A stretch of DNA of 62,000 nucleotides from Diphasiastrum complanatum (GCA_029204225.1 CM055113.1:21647605-21709604), one strand, 5' to 3'; numbered from the stretch's first letter, positions 24,970-38,878 are shown. Notes: generated from the letters alone by a model not told the origin. A program made the numbers and translations.

Positions 24970-25360
24970 GGATCTTTTCTCTTGAAAAAGATAAAAAAAA
25001 GTATATATATATATATATTATATTATATTATTCCTTTCCTTGTACATCTTGCCTATTGTTCACCTCGTTCCTTGTTTATATTCATATACTTATGTACATT
25101 CTATGCATTTTTTTTTCTTTATTTTTTCTCTTTCTTCTGTTCATACTCATGGGTCATGGGTGTTCTAGATCGACAACTGATAGGCTACTCCTTAAGAAAT
25201 CATTCTCACACTTCGGCCACCTCATCTCTGTCTCACTGGTATCTCAAGGTAACCAACATTCCTCGAGATACACCTCTTTTATAAGAACTTCTACTATGAG
25301 CTACAATCTTATTCTCCTTGGAGTTCTTCACTTGCACCAAACAGATCCATTTATGCATCA
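24970..25360 (+). other. Gypsy post-pol spacer
   Basis: An A-rich and TA-rich run (24985-25030) follows pol. The open frames here are low-complexity hydrophobic and not credible genes. No clear LTR start was found. Confidence 0.5.
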
Positions 25361-25364
25361 TGAG

Positions 25365-26135
25365 AGTTCCTTCAGATCTCGACCGAAGCAGTCCCTTCAG
25401 ATCTCGACTGGAGCCTTCCGCCAGATCTCGACCGAAGCAGTTCCTTCAGATCTCGACCGGAGCCTTCCGTCAGATCTCGACCGAAGCAGTTCCTTCAGAT
25501 CTCGATCGAAGCAGTTCCTTCAGATCTTGACCAGAGCCTTCCGTCAGATCTCGACCGAAGCAGTTCCTTCAGATCTTGACCGAAGTAGGTCCTTCAGATC
25601 TCGACCGGAGCCTTCCATCAGATCTCGACCGAAGCAGTTCTTTCAGATCTTGATTGGAGCCTTTTGTCAGATCTCGACCGAAACAATTCCTTCAGATCTC
25701 GACCGAAGCAGTTCCTTCAGATCTCGACCACAACCTTCCATCAGATCTCGACCGAAGCAGTTCCTTCAGATCTCGACTAGAGCCTTCCGTCAGATCTCGA
25801 CCGAAGCAGTATCTTCAGATCTCGACCGAAGTACTTCCTTCAGATCTTGACCGAAGCCTTTCATCAAATCTTGACTGAAGCAGTTCCTTCAGATCTCGAC
25901 CGAAGCAGTTCCTTCAGATCTCGACCGAAGCGGTTCTGTCAGATCTCGACCAAAGCAGTTCCTTCAGATCTCGACCAAAGCAGTCTGGTCAGATCTCAAC
26001 TGAAGCAGTCCCTTCAGATCTCGACCGAAACAGTCCCTTCAGATCTCGACTGGAGCCTTCCTTCAAATCTCGATCGGAGCAGTTCTATGAGATCTCAACT
26101 AGAGCAGTCATTTCGAATCTTGACCGGAGGACATA
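25365..26135 (+). repeat. 3' minisatellite array (24/25-bp units) after pol
   Basis: About thirty units of the form CAGATCTCGACCGAAGCAG followed by TTCCTT or a related ending. In part of the array units with ..GACCGAAGCAGTTCCTT and ..GACCGGAGCCTTCCGT alternate, making a 49-bp composite. The core (CTCGACCGRAGC) is the same as in the array upstream of gag. All three forward frames are largely free of stops, giving long spurious repeats rich in Ser, Asp, Leu and Arg. Confidence 0.92.
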
Positions 26136-26754
26136 CATTCAAATTTTACGAACCAGCATGTCCCATCTCCCTTGCAACCAGACGACGGTGACAATAAATG
26201 CCCTCTCACCGAAGCCATCCGCACCTCAGCAAAGTGCTAAAGTGTTTTCTAGCGACGATCTGCGGCGATCTTCCTGCTCTTGACACTGATCCTGGCGCTC
26301 GACTATTCAATCCATCCGTCATCATCTTCACACCATCTCCCCATCGTTATCACTCCCTTATGAGCGCCATCACCAAAATCTTCAACACAAACGTTGCCGG
26401 TAGAATACCTTATATCTCAAGTTTCGCATGCTGAGGGATAGTGTCACACGAGCACTTATCACGCTCCTGTCACACTATTGAACATCCTACAATCACAATC
26501 ACACACCATACACCTTCAACCTGCTTCATCCCTGACAGATACACATCCATAACATTAAAAACATTGTCAAACACCTCCACTTCCTCCTATTCCACTCGCC
26601 ATCTTCTTCACTCAACCTCACTCTGTTCACCCACCTTTACTTCATCACCCACACTGCTCTACCCAACACAATCATCTTCCACATAACTCCCTTTCCAAAC
26701 CCGTTCATACATCCCTTCCCCCACACTTTTCGAACCATTCTGCACCACCACTTC
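26136..26754 (+). other. Spacer with possible LTR start near 26440
   Basis: Proline, serine and threonine codon-rich open frames have no recognisable domain. GCTGAGGGATAG followed by TGTCACACGAGC at about 26440 could be a polypurine tract and LTR start for the gypsy element, but I could not find the matching sequence upstream of the primer-binding site. Confidence 0.3.
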
Positions 26755-26905
26755 CCATCTCAACCAAAGCCACTGCATTAGATCTCAACCGAAGCCACTC
26801 CATTAGATCTCAACCGAAGCCACTCCACTCCATCAGATCTCAACCGAAGCCCAACCCAACAGATGTCAACTGAAGCCACTTCACCAGATGTCAACCGGAG
26901 CCCAA
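26755..26905 (+). repeat. Short third block of the same minisatellite
   Basis: Five or six units of the type AGATCTCAACCGAAGCCACTC, diverged from the main array but with the same core. This shows the repeat family extends about 0.6 kb past the main 3' array. Confidence 0.8.
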
Positions 26906-29900
26906 GCTTTTAAGGATTTCCGATTTGGAATTTATGAGATACCATTGAGGGATCCGGATCTATATCTCATAACCTCTCCAAATACCCTAAACAAGTTTAA
27001 CCAATGGTTTCAACAGTTAGCATTACTATAAATGTAAATACTACCCACTGGCCTACAGATCATTCTCACACAAAAATTTTCTCTTTGAACTCACTGATGT
27101 CCCATACCATCAGTTTTCTCTCCAAGAAAGTCCTTTGCTTTTAAATCTGATCAACAAAAAATCAAAAAGACTATCTGACCATCCTATACCTAATATAGGA
27201 TCCGATTTTCAAAAAGATCTTTAATCGCATTAGTTGATAATCCAGAGATCTCATAACTTCATTTGGATTTCCAATACCAAATATGCACATATCTATTCCA
27301 CCAAGTACTGGAGTACCCCCAAATTTGTTCCAAATGAATTGCAATAATTCATTAACAAAATTGTGATTTAACAAGAATCCGCACATGGCTTTATCGTCAC
27401 ATAAACAATCCATCTGGTTGGTACTATACTCCCAACTTCCTATCATCTGAGAGTTACAACTCTTAGGAATAAGGTCCATTATAGTACAAATGTGAACCAA
27501 GTGTCATTCTTGTTCCATGTCACAATTTTCCATAACAAAATAGGGTCAACTCATGGTCCTATAGATATTGAAAATAAATTCAACTTAATGAATTCAAAAA
27601 ACCGGTGCTATGCCATTTCCATACATGGATTTTTAACCAACCCAAATTACACTTCACTATCACATTTACCTACTAAGGTGTCTCATTTGCTTCCTCCCTT
27701 AGATTTTTCGGTCACCCAAAATTTCTTTTAGCGAAGGTCCCCAAAAATTACTTAGACACAAGTAAATGCTAGGCTACTCCCTTTTTGACCACACCAGTTT
27801 ATTTTCATCACTTCGTTAAAATCGCATGAATCAATGAAAAATCAATAATATTTGAATCCAGATACTCTTTACGATATTTGATACACTTTTTTTTTTAATC
27901 GAATATAGAGCTATCTCCCAAAAATTACAACCTTATTTTATTTATTCACTTTAACAAGTATATGAAAAGCTTTAATTTGCCTTATCTTTAAAGATCAAAA
28001 TCGTTTAAGATAAGCCTATCGGTGCACACTGAGTCCAAAAGGAAGAACCGAAAATATCATTTAACTCAATTAGCTGGGAATATTGCTACTCCAGAGTTAA
28101 ACCGATAAAAAGCACAATACCAGGAACCCAAAATTCTACTAACTGGGTACTTGCTTGGAAAAAATTACCATGAAAAAATTCTATTGCCAATCCTAAATCC
28201 ATGGATCCAATCACATGGGCAAAACGTTAGGATAATTGAATTTATTTTCTCAACAAATCCTCAAAAAAGAATTCGGAGTATAGGTAATCCGGGTTGCGTA
28301 ACCATAAAGCTGTTACAAATAGCCAAGCATTTCCTGAATGCTCCAACCTCCTTTGCAAAAACAATGGAATCCATACAACCATAAGACTACCATCAAACTT
28401 CATCCACATGTTTTACCATGCAACCAGAGGAAAGCAAGAAGTAAAAAAAACTTCATGCAAAGCCAATAAAGGCCTCTCAAAAACCTAACATCAAAAGTTA
28501 GGTATTGTGCCTTTCTAGCCGCCATACACACAAAATCAGCTTTCAGCCGCCATACACACAAAATTGGGGATGCAGGCAGTCGCACCATCGAGAGAGGAAT
28601 TCACATCCGCGAGACAGAGATTTCAAACACGATAAGGTTCTGAATCGCACATTAACAATCCATTGAAAGGTTTCCACCGTTCTCCATCGCAGGGATAAGG
28701 CTACCATCTCCAACAGCGACCGGTTGTGGTCAGGTTTACCTCCAAGTCTGAGATCCAAGGTAATGTATGCTACTCATTCAAGCACTTCCCACATTCACTT
28801 CAAAAATCTTTTTTACAATGACATTACCCTCTCTAGAAAGTACGTGAAAGACGCATGATTATTCATTCAAAATAATCTAGTAGATGCATCTTCTGTCCAC
28901 ACTCCACAACTGGAAAGTGTGTTTTGCACAAATCATAAGATTTAAAATGAAAAGAAGGGTGAGAAGCATCTCATGACATCATCTATCCCATCCTTCAGAA
29001 GACAAAGAAACAGCTACGGTCTACCTACTGCCTTCTAAATTTACATGCAGGCATAGCAAAGCCTAACTACTTCCTAGCCCATGGTCTTCTCTATCCGCAA
29101 CTCCTATGCAGAAAAAAAAATTGAGAAGACCACAACAGAGCTAGCACCCACTATCCCACAGCTTCCAGAAGCAAACCGAAGCTTCAAATCTCAAAAACAA
29201 GTTTGAGAAAATCCAAAAGCTTGTTTATGGCACAAAAACTAGAGTCACATCTTACATGCATCAACTTTGAGTCATAGGCTCAGCCAGAAAGGTAAAATTA
29301 CTCCACAAGAACCTACAATGTGAGAGGTGAGACCTACAATGTGACTGTATGGTTCTATCAGCAACAGCCACATCCAAAAAAATATCTCGACGCATGTATA
29401 CGTGTTGCACATTTGCAAGGTATTCGCCATTTTGGTCGATCTTAAAATCGTGGATCCTTCCTTTCCAATGGTAGTCTCGGTTGTTTCGCTTCGCTTCCTC
29501 TTTGCAAACTTGTGAGTTCCTTTGTCCGATGGTTGCATGTAAACCCAGTCAAAAGTTGAAAATGTATGGGGCACCCAATGCTCATTGGAATCTTTGATGT
29601 GTGCAACAATGGAAGCTAGTTGATTCTTGGGCTTCCTTGATTGAGTAGAGGCCATAATAGATGATGTAATGGGAATGTAGAATATGCGAAATAGTGTGTG
29701 AGATCTTTAGGTAAGGTGAACCAAAATGAAAAAAATAGAATATTTGTGGAGTATACAGAATGAGAGAGAGAGAGAGAGGTCGTTTAGAGAGAGACTACAA
29801 AATGAGAGAGAGATGAGAGATACAAGCTTGTGAGCATTCAAAATTTGAAATAAGGACTAGGCTCACTTAGGATATGGCTGCTAGTAGATAGACAGGCTAG

Positions 29901-30174
29901 TTGATGTTAACTTGTAGGCATAGTTATTGCTTTATCTAGGGTTAATGTTAGAGGTGTACTTTGTGGGCCCACACTTGATTTAATCTGCACCATTGAATTT
30001 GCCATGTCATATGGACCATTCCCTCTCAATTGTCAATATTTTATTGAGACACGTGTCGTCATTAACACTAATTATAATTAGTGAAGAGGCCCTTTTTGAG
30101 TCCAAAAAGGGCCCTAATGTATTTCGAGACATTGTCATCTGGTCCATACTTGAGCTTGTGGACCCCATTGCATT
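26906..30174. other. Non-coding DNA, probably old LTR or intergenic sequence
   Basis: No domain was recognised. The minus-strand open frame 29272-29655 (Lys/Arg/Ser rich N-terminal half) matches nothing I know. An AAATTGGGGATG sequence near 28563 resembles a polypurine tract joined to an LTR start, without support. Short GA runs occur at 29760-29815. Confidence 0.4.
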
Positions 30175-30569
30175 TCACAGCCTTTTCTTATTAGGTAATG
30201 GCTGCAATGTCCATATCTGGTTCTTCCTCATGGACTCCATCTCTTTGTTCATGGCTTGGATCCACTTGTCCTTCTCTGGACATTCAATTGCCTCCTCGAA
30301 TGTATGTGCACAGAATTCTTCTGATGTGGAAGCTGAGTTGCCTGGCACATATCTTGTTGGCGCTCTTTGTGGTCTTGTCAACCTTCTAGGAGATCCTCCT
30401 AGGACAACAATGCCTTTGCCTTTGTCTGCTCTGCTAGGTCCAGAACCATCCTGGTTTACAGGCACTGTAGTAGAAGGCTGCTTCTCAAGTCTTTTGTCTT
30501 CTGATTCGTCACTTGGATGTGAAATGACTCAAAAATCTTCGTTTTCGTGTTCGTCTTCTGCTCTTCAAG
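30175..30569 (-). pseudogene. Ty1/copia fragment (start of reverse transcriptase)
   Basis: On the minus strand, a polar linker leads into RRLTRPQRAPTRYVPG and then EEAIECPEKDKWIQAMNKEM and QIWTLQPLP. This is the conserved lead-in to copia RVT_2 reverse transcriptases (EA..P....W..AM..EM). It ends in a stop before any catalytic motif, and at its upstream end it meets the microsatellite block at 30571. It is a short truncated copy. Confidence 0.8.
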
Positions 30570-30570
30570 G

Positions 30571-31260
<690 letters not shown>

Positions 31261-31619
31261 CCTAAATGGTAAAACTTGAGGCTCTTAACTCTTTGCATTT
31301 GATTGTTTTTTTGGATCCATTTGTTGGTGGATTTTATGTAATGTGCTAAAGCAATTTTATTAGAAAGGTCACTTCCTAAGTCTTGCTCGAGTGGGGATAA
31401 CCTTATTGATGGATTTGTTGGACTCAACTTGTATGTACCTTCTAAAAAGCCAAGTATACTACTATCAAGCCACTAAGATCAAATAATGGTGGTAAGCATA
31501 TTTCAAAAGATTACTGGAACTTTTGTATAACTCGATTCAAACATGTTTTGAAACCAACTCATTTTAAGTATATGCTGAGAAACCAACTCAACATGACTAT
31601 CAAGGCTCTAAGTCAAATA

Positions 31620-32720
31620 ATGTGGTCGATTATTGGTCAAGCTATACTTGAAGGACAAACGTAATCAACAACTTGCCTAGTTACGAAACTTGAAACTAAT
31701 AATCTATGGACAACAATTGCAAATAGAAACTCTCGGTCTGGTACAATCAAAGTAAGTGAGACTTCAATGTTATATGAGATTAAAAAAAATGTTGCACTGT
31801 TGTGGCACATTTTGCGAAGTAATGGAGTAGAATGATTAGGCAGCAATTTAATTAAGCAGCAAATCACCTGAAAACTGCAATTTAAAAAACAAAACTCAAA
31901 AATGCTAATATCCATCCTCGGAATAGACCTCAAAATATGTCGTGGTATACTGTCTGAAATAGATCCACCTATTCCGAGGTCTGTTCCGACCCCTGCTATA
32001 GATCATTCATTATCTTTACTCAAATTCTCATGATTTGAAATAGTTTGATTTCAAATCAAATAAGACCCATTCCAGCTCTTACAAAAAGAGTCTTGGACCC
32101 GAGTGAGTCTATTAGGGGTGATTGCACATGGAAAACAAGACTTCAAATTTGAATGCAAGTTACTCCAATGGATTTCACTATATTAGGGGTGATTAGATTT
32201 GAACTCATTATTTGTGTATCCATTTTTTTTGTGATTTGGTCAAAGTAAAAAATTTCATTCTTGACATTGGATGAGAGTGAATCATTTTTCACGGTGAAGA
32301 ACTTTGTGGCACTCATCCTATTGCTCACTATTTTTTGGCCAAACTATACTTGAAGTGTCATAAGGGTCAAAGATTAAGCATTAGACTATGCCAATTGTTG
32401 AGAGTGGGAATCAATTGTTTTCTTAGGCCAACTATGGAGTTCGCTAGTGGCTTCATAAAAATATTTTCTAAGAAGTCCCTCGAATCAAGGACAAACGTAA
32501 TCAAGGAGGGAGCAATAAGGCTTCAAGGTGGTGAAAGATTAAAATAAATGTTGCATTGTTGAGTCACATTTTGTTCATTTTGATGTATCAACTGGGGTGA
32601 AAATTTTGCTGAAACATAAAAATTTATGAGCAGAGGTCGAAATGCACCTCGAATAGGTGATGGTATACTGCCTTAAACAGATCCACATATTCCGAGGTAT
32701 GTTCCCCACCCGATCACCCT
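31620..32720 (+). repeat. Two diverged direct repeats (about 0.37 kb, 0.7 kb apart)
   Basis: Shared pieces in the same order include CAAACTATACTTGAAG or CAAGCTATACTTGAAG, GGACAAACGTAATCAA, GATTAAAAHAAATGTTGCAYTGTTG, GGTATACTG and ATTCCGAGGT, at 31620-31990 and 32325-32720. Each ends with a small hairpin region. They lie just upstream of the CACTA transposase remnant and may be part of that element. Confidence 0.65.
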
Positions 32721-32884
32721 ATGCGTGATGGGCTTGTTGGTCAACGTCCCCATTCCATGAAAGTACAATACATATTTGGGCCAATTAATGTACATGTCAT
32801 CTATTTATTTTATAGTTACTCTCTTTAGATTTCTTCTAGCGATAATCTGCATTAAATGTATGTGCTTGTTTGTTAATATTGTAG

Positions 32885-35181
32885 GCAAGTGATTGGCTTC
32901 AAATTTGGAGATCCAATCAAGATCTAGGGCGACTCCCTCCTGGCATGAAGAGGTTATCGATATTTCATGAACTCCTATATTGGGAGGAATTGTTGATAAA
33001 CCATCTTTTGGACTTGATGCACATATTCAAGAATGTCGGGAGCACGATTTGGGAGCACTTGACTGGATCGAAAGATAAAAAAGATGCACGAGATGACTTA
33101 AGATAAGTGGAACAGATGGCCGATTTATGGCCGCAAATGGTGAGGACTTCAATTGTCCTCCCCATGGATCTTCTCGAGGAGAGAAGAGACGATTGTAAAG
33201 AAGGCAATAGCCTCATTTCGAACTCCGGCAGGATACATGCAATGCCTAAGGGTGCCTTCACAAGGGACAACAAGCTAAGTGGACTAAAGTCTCATGACTG
33301 GCATAAAATTTTACAGGCTGGCATTGCATGTTTTTTGGCGTTGCTTCCACCTCAACATTGTGGATTACATTTTATAGCATGTCTTGTAATTTCATGATGA
33401 TCTCAATGCGCATATATGTATCTCAATGACCAAATTGTTTTTGTGCATGCATTTTGTGCTTCCCTTGGTGTTGAGAAGGTTTTTGACAGAGGAGTTAAGG
33501 AGTGTAATCTACAAAATCAGTGGTTTCGTGAGGTATGGTGAATGCGACTCGCATCATTTTTTTTTGGGATGATTCAAGATGATGATCTTACTAACATGTA
33601 TGTCATTGTTGTTTACTTTTCTTATGAAGATACATTTCATCCGAGGAGATACCGCTGGCATTTATTGAGGCGGCAAGACAAAGCTCCATCGAGGCAACGT
33701 GTTTGATCGAGAAGCACTTTCCCACATCCATTCTCACCCTTCAAATGCATTTCATGTGCATTTGGTAGATGAGGTGGACATTGCAGGTACATCATCTACT
33801 TGCATCAATTGCCTATTCTTAGTCCATCCTAGACTATTGCTATTGTGGTAATTCCCATGTTCTCTCACTAACATTGATCCATTTTCTTAATTCAGGCACT
33901 GTCCATAGCCGTTGGATGTTTTTCTTGGAACTATTCATGAAAACATTGAAAGACTTCGTAAGACTAAGTGCAAGGCCTAAGGATAGCATGGCGGAAGGAT
34001 GGCTAGTGCAAGAGTCCATGGTTTACATCACGAAGTTCCTTGCTCATAGCGATCCTTCTATTCCTCGTATTTGGGATAAGAAGGATGATGAAAGTGTTGT
34101 TGGGGAAGTTTCTCAAGGAAAAGGAGCGATCATGAGAATGAGTGAGTCCTTCAAGGAGAAGGTAAATAAGTTTTGCATTCTTAATAGCGAGGAAATACAA
34201 AAGTGGATTTCACTATATTAAGAGGCCAAGGCTCATAGACAAACTGCTCGAGCCACTTTCACGAGAGGGCATCAAGGGGGTGCGATTTACATGTGAGCTA
34301 TGATGATCATCATTCACATGTTAATTAAATTTGTACATGTTTGTTGTATCCCTAATACATTTAGTTCTATTTTGTTCAGTACAAAAAGTACAATGCACTG
34401 CGGATGCATGGACAACACTTTCGTACGGATCGCATTGACAAAAATAGAAATACATATTGTAGAGTCATGGAAAATTTAATCCAAGAGAGTCGAGCAAGCA
34501 CGATGGACACCAATTTACTCTCTTCTCAACTTGATTAGTGTGGGACAATCAATGACATTCTCGAAGTTGGATTTAGGCAATTCAGCTTTTTCAAATGGTT
34601 CAAAGTTATTTGCAATGGTCCCAATGCAACTGTCAGGAAAGATGAGAGTGGTTATTTTGCCATTGACTCTACCAAGCTTTGGACGGATCAAAGCGATACA
34701 TACCTATGGATACTAACTACGAGTCAATGTTTATGGTAACATCAATCAATTATAGGTGGTCTTTCACCCCGATCGGTCAGATCGTAGATGGTGGTATGTG
34801 ATTCAAGTTGCTCCTTGAAGTAAAAGAATTTTTGAAGATAGAGATGTCGTGGCGGACATGGCATTGCCAACTGATGCACCTCATGAACAAGATCGTGATG
34901 ATGGATTCGATGACAAATTTTTGGAGGATGATCATGTGCAAGCTTCACAAGCTAATGATGATGTTGAGCGTGATGCATCATCATCGGATGGATCGATGAC
35001 ACACAACACACCTCCTCAATCTCACTCGTTGTCACCATTGCCATTAGCTTTTGAAGATCAGCTTATTAATGATGAAGCTATGGGAGATATTTGGGTAGAA
35101 TTAGAGATAGACTCATTTGGTTTGGCGGATTTGTCACATGATGATGCGACAAATGATAACGATGAACCACCAAATGAATAA
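32885..35181 (+). pseudogene. CACTA (En/Spm) TNP2-type transposase remnant
   Basis: Would cut and move CACTA DNA transposons. From about 32930 the frame reads KRLSIFHELLYWEELLINH then LDLMHIFKNV, the transposase_21/TNP2 signature, with one TAA near 33104, and then LSGLKSHDWHKILQ. Between about 33740 and 34200, LVDEVDIAG and TVHSRWMFFLELFMKTLKDF then ARPKDSMAEGW match the DUF4218 domain. Around 34540-34740, GFRQFSFFKWFKV and VRKDESGYFAIDSTK resemble DUF4216, and the acidic tail ends at 35181. Frameshifts and at least one stop indicate decay. Terminal CACTA repeats were not found. Confidence 0.82.
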
Positions 35182-38124
35182 GTGAGATAGTACGATGTAT
35201 TTCAACTCATTGTAATATTAATCATATTGCTCATAGATGCGATTACACTTTGCTAATTGACTAGTTGACATCAAACAAGAAGTCGACGAATGTGAGTACA
35301 CAATTTGTGGTCATCATTTTGACAGTGCTGGGAGATATGCCAACTCATTACCTTTGATGTCCTTGGCCGTAAATGAGAATTGTCAGCCACCGTGTGAGGA
35401 CTCGTAGGGGTGTTGGACTAGATAGGCGTTGATTTCATCCTCCATTGTTTTCGGTTTGCAGAAGGCTCATCTAGTAGAGATGGATTGAGAGCCTTGAGAT
35501 GTTGAAGCTTGGTGTTCCTCTTGGCCTTGGCTCTGATCTGTCACTTGACTGGTGTCCAAGAGGCCCTGGTCTTGTACACTAGCCTGGGCTGCATCTGAGC
35601 TTTGATCTTGAAATTTGAGCCCCACTGTGGTTGGTGTATGGAACGATGGTGGAGAGTATGTCAGAACGTTTAAAATCTCAAACCTTTTGTTCAAGGAGTG
35701 TGCAGACGAGGTTGCAGAGAAGGGGTCTTGTGGCGATTTGGTCGCGCGTTGGGTTTTATTGCAAGGGACAATTCGTTACTAATGAAGGAGTGCCAATCAT
35801 AGGTCACAACGAGGGGTTAGGGAATTCACTGTGGGATTCCACAATTTGGCTGAGGAGGACGGATTTAATGCGATCATTTCGCAAACTCGATACGCCTAAG
35901 AAGTTGCTCAATAGGTGGGCAGTGGCTTGGATGTTGGGGTTATTGATAGCCTCTATCAAATAACCATTGTTAGTTTTAGAACGGATTTAGGAGCAGGGGA
36001 AGTCAGATGGGGTTTGATGAGGATTGGGGCACAGTGGTGAGTTGGCTTGGGTCTATCACCAGAAACAATTTCGATGGCAACCAAAGAGTGAACGTTAACC
36101 CATTATACTCGATATCTATTTAAAAATCTGACTTATTCCTTATTTCAATGGTATTATTGGATGCCTTATTTAAACATCTGTTGATGACCATACTTATATC
36201 TTTTTTACTACAACAATATACTTAAGATCACATGATTGATAATTAATAATCCCTTTTGGAAACGATATCATTTATCTTACAATTAAAACTCTACATTTTT
36301 TATTGAGTGAGCCACAACATAACTTAAATTTATGGTGCCATTGTTGAGGATGAGATAGTGATTATGTAGTAGTTCATTGGAACTTGAGTGATGTACTATT
36401 TCAAACCATTATCATCTTATGGAAAGTGCAAAGAATCTAGTGTGAAGCTATTGACATTTTGTGAGTTTCTAAAAAGTGAAATTCATTATCATGTCAGAAT
36501 GGATTAGCAAAGGATGTCAAAAACAAGCTTGTGCTTCAAATATTTTTGGGATAAATAAGCTAATACAAAAGGTTTATATGAAATTCTATAACTTTAACTA
36601 TACCTTCTAAATTATTTACTTCACTCAAAAGGCTTGTGCAAATGGACTCTTGAACATCAATGGAGATATGATAATCTTATTGCATTGCTTCCAATCATTT
36701 AACTATCATTTATGTGGATTCTTGATTCCACTCTGAATAAGTAGTAAGACATCAACGAATTTTCAGAAGATCAAAAATAATTGTGGTAGAGGAATAAAAA
36801 GCAGAACGAGTATCAAACTATCAATAAGTAAATTTTGAATGTCACTATGAGTCTAGACCTTGGATCATTTGAATTTCGATCCTTTGTCATTTGAATTTCG
36901 ACCTTCATCGAAAGAACTATTTTTCAGGAGGATGGCACGTGATATTGGGTATATACTAGCAGAGAGATCACGTGAGAGAAGGAAGAAATGTTTTGTGAAC
37001 TCAAGAAGGAGCCTTCCTTGGAGAGGTTGAGCTCGTGGAGAGCGTGATAGTTGAGAATGCAACATTGGCATTCAAGGTCTCATTAAGTCGCTATGCTGCT
37101 GCGATCCACTCCGCATTTCCCAAATCAATGATGTTGATTGAGTGACGTAATTGATACTCACTCTACCAATGCTAAAATCATATATCTACCAGAGATTTGT
37201 CTATATGGGAAGTTCCGATGCTGTTTGATGCAAGTATCAGAGATTATGAAGAGTAGCAACCAAGTACCAACCATGAGCAGTGCTGTCATTGAGCGCGGGT
37301 TTTTCATTCCTCACTACCCTAGCGCCTTGAGAGTCAAAGTGATTGATATCATGCAGGTGGACGTGGAGTCACCACGTAATCGGGCACCTTGGCTGGAATC
37401 TGATAGACAGCAGGAGGAGCTGAACTACGAGCGCTACAGAGGTCTGAATTGCGTTGATGGCTATAAAAGCTTCGTCTCAGCTTCTATTAGTGTTTGAAGG
37501 TGCGGTACTAAACTGTAAAACAAACAAAATTATTCTAGTATCAAGACTATTTTGGATAAAGTTTACAGAAGATGGGCTACAAACTATATAATGCAATTGA
37601 TGAGGAATGATGTTGTTTTCATAAAAGTTAGCTTCAATATACAAAATTCAAAAACCAAGTTCTTGGCATTTCAAAAAATGTACTGGTAGATAAACTAGAG
37701 ACCCAGCCTGCACACGAATTGTAAGATATTGAGCATTCAGCTCAGCAAATTTAAGTTGAAACTAATCTTAAAGAGAAGCCAATTATTGACAAGAGTATGA
37801 AGACCACCCTTAAGATTCTCTGATTGTGCATTTTTCAATAGTTCAAGATGAATTCCATATAATTCAAGAAGCTATGGCTAGTCGAAAACCAATGTTATAG
37901 TGAAGAGATGAAAGTTAAGACGAGTTGCCAAGGTCTTGTTTACTCAAAAACAATCAAATCAAATCATATAGTAAGATTGGCTTCAAATAGGACCTTATTA
38001 GCAATTGAAGCTACAAAAAGATTAATTAGTAGTACATCCAATGAATATATACACTACCTTGCATAGTGGCTACCTCACAAAGTATTTATGAAACAATTAT
38101 AAGTATATGAAAAGACAAAGAAGA
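35182..38124. other. Non-coding DNA, nothing recognised
   Basis: Several open frames of 60-120 codons (35467-35694 minus, 35631-35963 plus, 37138-37497 plus) lack any motif I can assign. A minus-strand reading near 35850 (AHLLSNFLGVSSLRNDRI) is reminiscent of plant transposon-associated proteins, but too weak to call. Confidence 0.4.
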
Positions 38125-38500
38125 TAAAGTATGCAAGACGCAAAAATTCTTATATGATCAAAACAATCACCAATATCTTGGTTTCAAAGGATATATGTGT
38201 TCTTTATGGAGAAGGGATTTGAGGCCAATAATGTTGACTCTAATGTTTACTACAAGGGGAAAAAATGCCATTCACAATAATAGCCTTAAATCTCATAGAT
38301 GCACTTATATTCAACAATAGTTAGAAATCTCATATAGAGAGTAAAGAAAAGCTTGAATCAAAGTTTGAAATAAGAGACTATGGAAAACCAAATTATTTCC
38401 TTGGAACTTAAAATTATAAAAGTTTGAAAGGAGAAGTTACTCTTCCTCAACCAACACAAGTACTTAAAAGGCATTCTAGGCAAATAATATATGAACAACT
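38125..38500 (+). pseudogene. Degenerate copia reverse transcriptase scrap
   Basis: The frame gives FFMEKGFEANNVDSNVYYKG, then FTIIALNLIDALIFNN, where copia elements have the catalytic YVDD box, then LESKFEIRDYGKPNYFLGT. Order and spacing match the RVT_2 palm region, but the YVDD is lost (NLID) and a stop lies within. It is an old dead copy. Confidence 0.7.
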
Positions 38501-38832
38501 GCAAACCTATGGAATTATTGATGGATCTTGGACTCAAACTATCGAGTGATATGTGTCCTAAAGACTTCATTGAGCAAGCCAAAATGCTTTAAAAAAGCAT
38601 TTATCATGATAAAATTGTATGAAACAGATCATTCCCTTATCAATTATGGAACCAACCGAAAGCAGATTATTAGTAAGGTTTGAAATGAGCAATGCATTAT
38701 AAAATCTCTTGGGGGATCATCCAACTTAGTGTAACAAAGTAAGGCAATTAAATTGACTTAGTGCCAAAGGGGAAAACCTTTCCACGATTGCTCGAAGAAC
38801 AAATAAAACCGAGTGAGCATAAAACAGAGTCC

Positions 38833-38834
<2 letters not shown>

Positions 38835-38874
<40 letters not shown>
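38835..38874. repeat. (GA)20 microsatellite (TC tail of the ORF1 element)
   Basis: A 40-bp GA run directly next to AAAGCTTTATTAACGTC, in the same position relative to the 3' block as at 1043-1113. Confidence 0.95.

Positions 38875-38878
<4 letters not shown>

Noticed and set aside
24918-25850. A 310-codon open frame after the gypsy integrase
   Set aside because: Most of it is the minisatellite array, which is open in all forward frames, and its first part is low-complexity spacer. No domain or start context supports a protein.
25365-26135. CRISPR-like appearance of regularly spaced repeats
   Set aside because: The units are contiguous 24/25-bp tandem repeats without unique spacers, inside a plant retrotransposon.
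38244-38262. ACTACAAGGGGAAAA resembling a CACTA terminal repeat
   Set aside because: It lacks the CACTA start, and the same bases encode VYYKG in a copia reverse transcriptase remnant, which explains them better.
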